DNA from: Chloroflexota bacterium
GTDB lineage: Bacteria; Chloroflexota; Anaerolineae; Fen-1058
Assembly: GCA_016219235.1 (NCBI GenBank)
Contig: JACRBO010000769.1
Span: 1-6,356 of the forward strand
DNA: 6,356 nt
Direction of reading: 5' to 3'
Shown piece after piece: positions 5,632 to 6,356 of the stretch (position 1 is its first letter; each line of letters begins with the position of its first letter). Below the pieces are notes generated by a model that searched no databases, had not been told where the DNA came from, and saw only the letters and a list, made by a program, of their open reading frames with translations. A program made the position numbers and the translations under genes.

Positions 5632-6147
5632 ATGACACAGGCAGAAGTCACTCGGCGAGAGACAGAGCTATCCGTTCCCTCACACGTCTATCCGCTGCGA
5701 GCGGGGCTTATCGGCGGGGCATTGGGCGGCGTGGCGATGGCGCTGGCGGCGACGATCTATGGCGCGTTCTGGCGGGGCAGTCCGTGGCTGCCCATCAATG
5801 TGGTCGCGGCCACGTTCCTGCGCGATCTTCAGTCGGCCGGTCCCGAGCAGTTGGCGCAATTCAATCTCGACGCACTGATCATCGGCGGGCTAATGCACGG
5901 CTTGTTGTCGTTGAGCCTGGGGGCGCTGTTTGTGCTGCTGCTGCCCACCTTGCCGGGGACACCCGTTCTCTGGGCGATTACGATCGGGCCGTTGTTGTGG
6001 GTAGTGGCGACGGTGATCACGCTGCCGCTGATCAACCCGCTGGGCCAGCGCATCATCGACTGGCCGTCATTCATCGTGGCGCATCTGGCGTATGGCCTGG
6101 TGCTGGGCTTCAAGGTCGTGCGCACGCCCAAGGTGCCGGCGGGGTAA
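5632..6147 (+). CDS. Four-helix integral membrane protein of unknown function
   Basis: A 171-residue protein with a hydrophilic N-terminus (1-22) and four predicted transmembrane segments, about 24-46, 80-104, 111-133 and 143-163. It starts at ATG 5632, with GGGAGG five bases upstream; an upstream in-frame TTG at 5614 has no site. Helix 1 is glycine-rich (AGLIGGALGGVAMALAATIYG). A loop follows with WLPINVVAATF (52-62) and FNLDALIIGGLMHG (77-90). The most distinctive stretch is INPLGQRIIDWPSF (134-147) before the last helix. From memory, similar small proteins with an N-P-(x)n-DWP motif appear near respiratory oxidase or alternative complex III genes in some bacteria, which would suit the nearby ctaG; I cannot confirm this. 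No catalytic residues or cofactor motif are obvious. It is probably transcribed alone. Confidence 0.75.
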   Translation: MTQAEVTRRETELSVPSHVYPLRAGLIGGALGGVAMALAATIYGAFWRGSPWLPINVVAATFLRDLQSAGPEQLAQFNLDALIIGGLMHGLLSLSLGALFVLLLPTLPGTPVLWAITIGPLLWVVATVITLPLINPLGQRIIDWPSFIVAHLAYGLVLGFKVVRTPKVPAG

Positions 6148-6168
6148 CTTGTCTTACGTAGGCATCCC

Positions 6169-6296
6169 GCCTGACGCGCCACCTCGGCCGTAGCCGAGGA
6201 CATGGCGTGAGCGAAGCGTCAGGCACGTTCTTCGACTCCACTACGTTTCGCTCACGCGAAGCGTGCGTGCCTGACGCGCGCTACGCGCGTAGTGGA
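6169..6296. repeat. Array of nested and competing inverted repeats
   Basis: Unit A is 6169-6224: GCCTGACGC (6169-6177) and GCGTCAGGC (6216-6224) enclose CGCCA/TGGCG (6177-6181/6203-6207) and CCTCGGC/GCCGAGG (6182-6188/6193-6199, loop CGTA). Unit B is 6237-6296: TCCACTACG (6237-6245) and CGTAGTGGA (6288-6296) enclose TTCGC/GCGAA and ACGCGCG/CGCGCGT hairpins. The units are cross-complementary: a second GCCTGACGC at 6269-6277 competes for 6216-6224, and GCGTGAGCGAA (6205-6215) is complementary to TTCGCTCACGC (6247-6257). It sits at the convergent ends of two genes. REP/BIME-like in character, but I do not recognise a named family. Confidence 0.85.
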
Positions 6297-6356
6297 TAGC
6301 CCACATCACTTGCCACGTCTGACCGTCGTCGTTGGAGCGTTCCCAGTTCCACTCCA
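6241..6356 (-). CDS. 3' end of a minus-strand gene truncated by the window edge
   Basis: Reading the complement from 6354 gives 37 codons ending in TAG at 6241-6243. The first part, EWNWERSNDDGQTW followed by QVMWAIHYAR, looks like genuine protein: the aromatic-rich W-x-x-S-x-D-x-G-x-T-W pattern is typical of the final strands of small beta-barrel proteins (DUF1579-like). The last 13 or so residues (SARQARTLRVSET) are low-complexity and encoded by the palindrome array at 6237-6296, suggesting that the repeat has replaced or extended the original C-terminus. The gene starts beyond the right edge, so its length and function are unknown. The family suggestion is weak. Confidence 0.55.
   Translation of the reverse strand, partial: EWNWERSNDDGQTWQVMWAIHYARSARQARTLRVSET

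Overview
The window looks like chromosomal DNA from a moderately GC-rich bacterium. Several features point tentatively to Chloroflexota or a similar environmental lineage: a CtaG-type oxidase assembly factor, a short ACT-less homoserine dehydrogenase, a 'CWTGTG' RpiB-family protein, and gene ends rich in palindromic and heptad repeats. This is inference; no marker gene fixes the taxon. I see no phage genes, transposase, tRNA, rRNA or CRISPR array.

Layout. (1) 74-1093 (+): cytoplasmic esterase with an N-terminal CBM48-like domain. (2) 1090-1557 (-): RpiB/LacAB-family sugar-phosphate isomerase, convergent with the esterase and sharing bases of its stop codon. (3) 1558-1976: a long leader for metK holding a SAM-I riboswitch (1702-1889) and an intrinsic terminator (1910-1945). 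Stem P3 of the riboswitch is extended by a hairpin of heptad repeats. (4) 1977-3188 (+): metK, S-adenosylmethionine synthetase. (5) 3189-3400: palindromes after metK and copy 1 of a three-hairpin composite repeat. (6) 3401-4234 (-): ctaG-type cytochrome c oxidase assembly membrane protein. (7) 4257-4342: copy 2 of the composite repeat. (8) 4346-5386 (-): homoserine dehydrogenase with a GTG start. (9) 5387-5631: hom promoter region and the leader of the next gene. (10) 5632-6147 (+): four-helix membrane protein of unknown function. (11) 6169-6296: dense array of nested and mutually exclusive inverted repeats. It overlaps the 3' end of a truncated minus-strand gene that runs off the right edge.

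How the parts relate. metK makes SAM, and its leader should sense SAM and terminate transcription when SAM is plentiful. hom makes homoserine, the precursor of methionine and threonine, so two enzymes of the aspartate-methionine-SAM route lie close together, but they are in different transcription units. ctaG, and possibly the 171-residue membrane protein, suggest aerobic respiration, although no oxidase subunit is visible here.

The most interesting material is non-coding: the SAM-I riboswitch with a repeat-built P3, the composite hairpin repeat flanking ctaG, and the palindrome array at the right end. I found no evidence for a wholly new multi-gene system.
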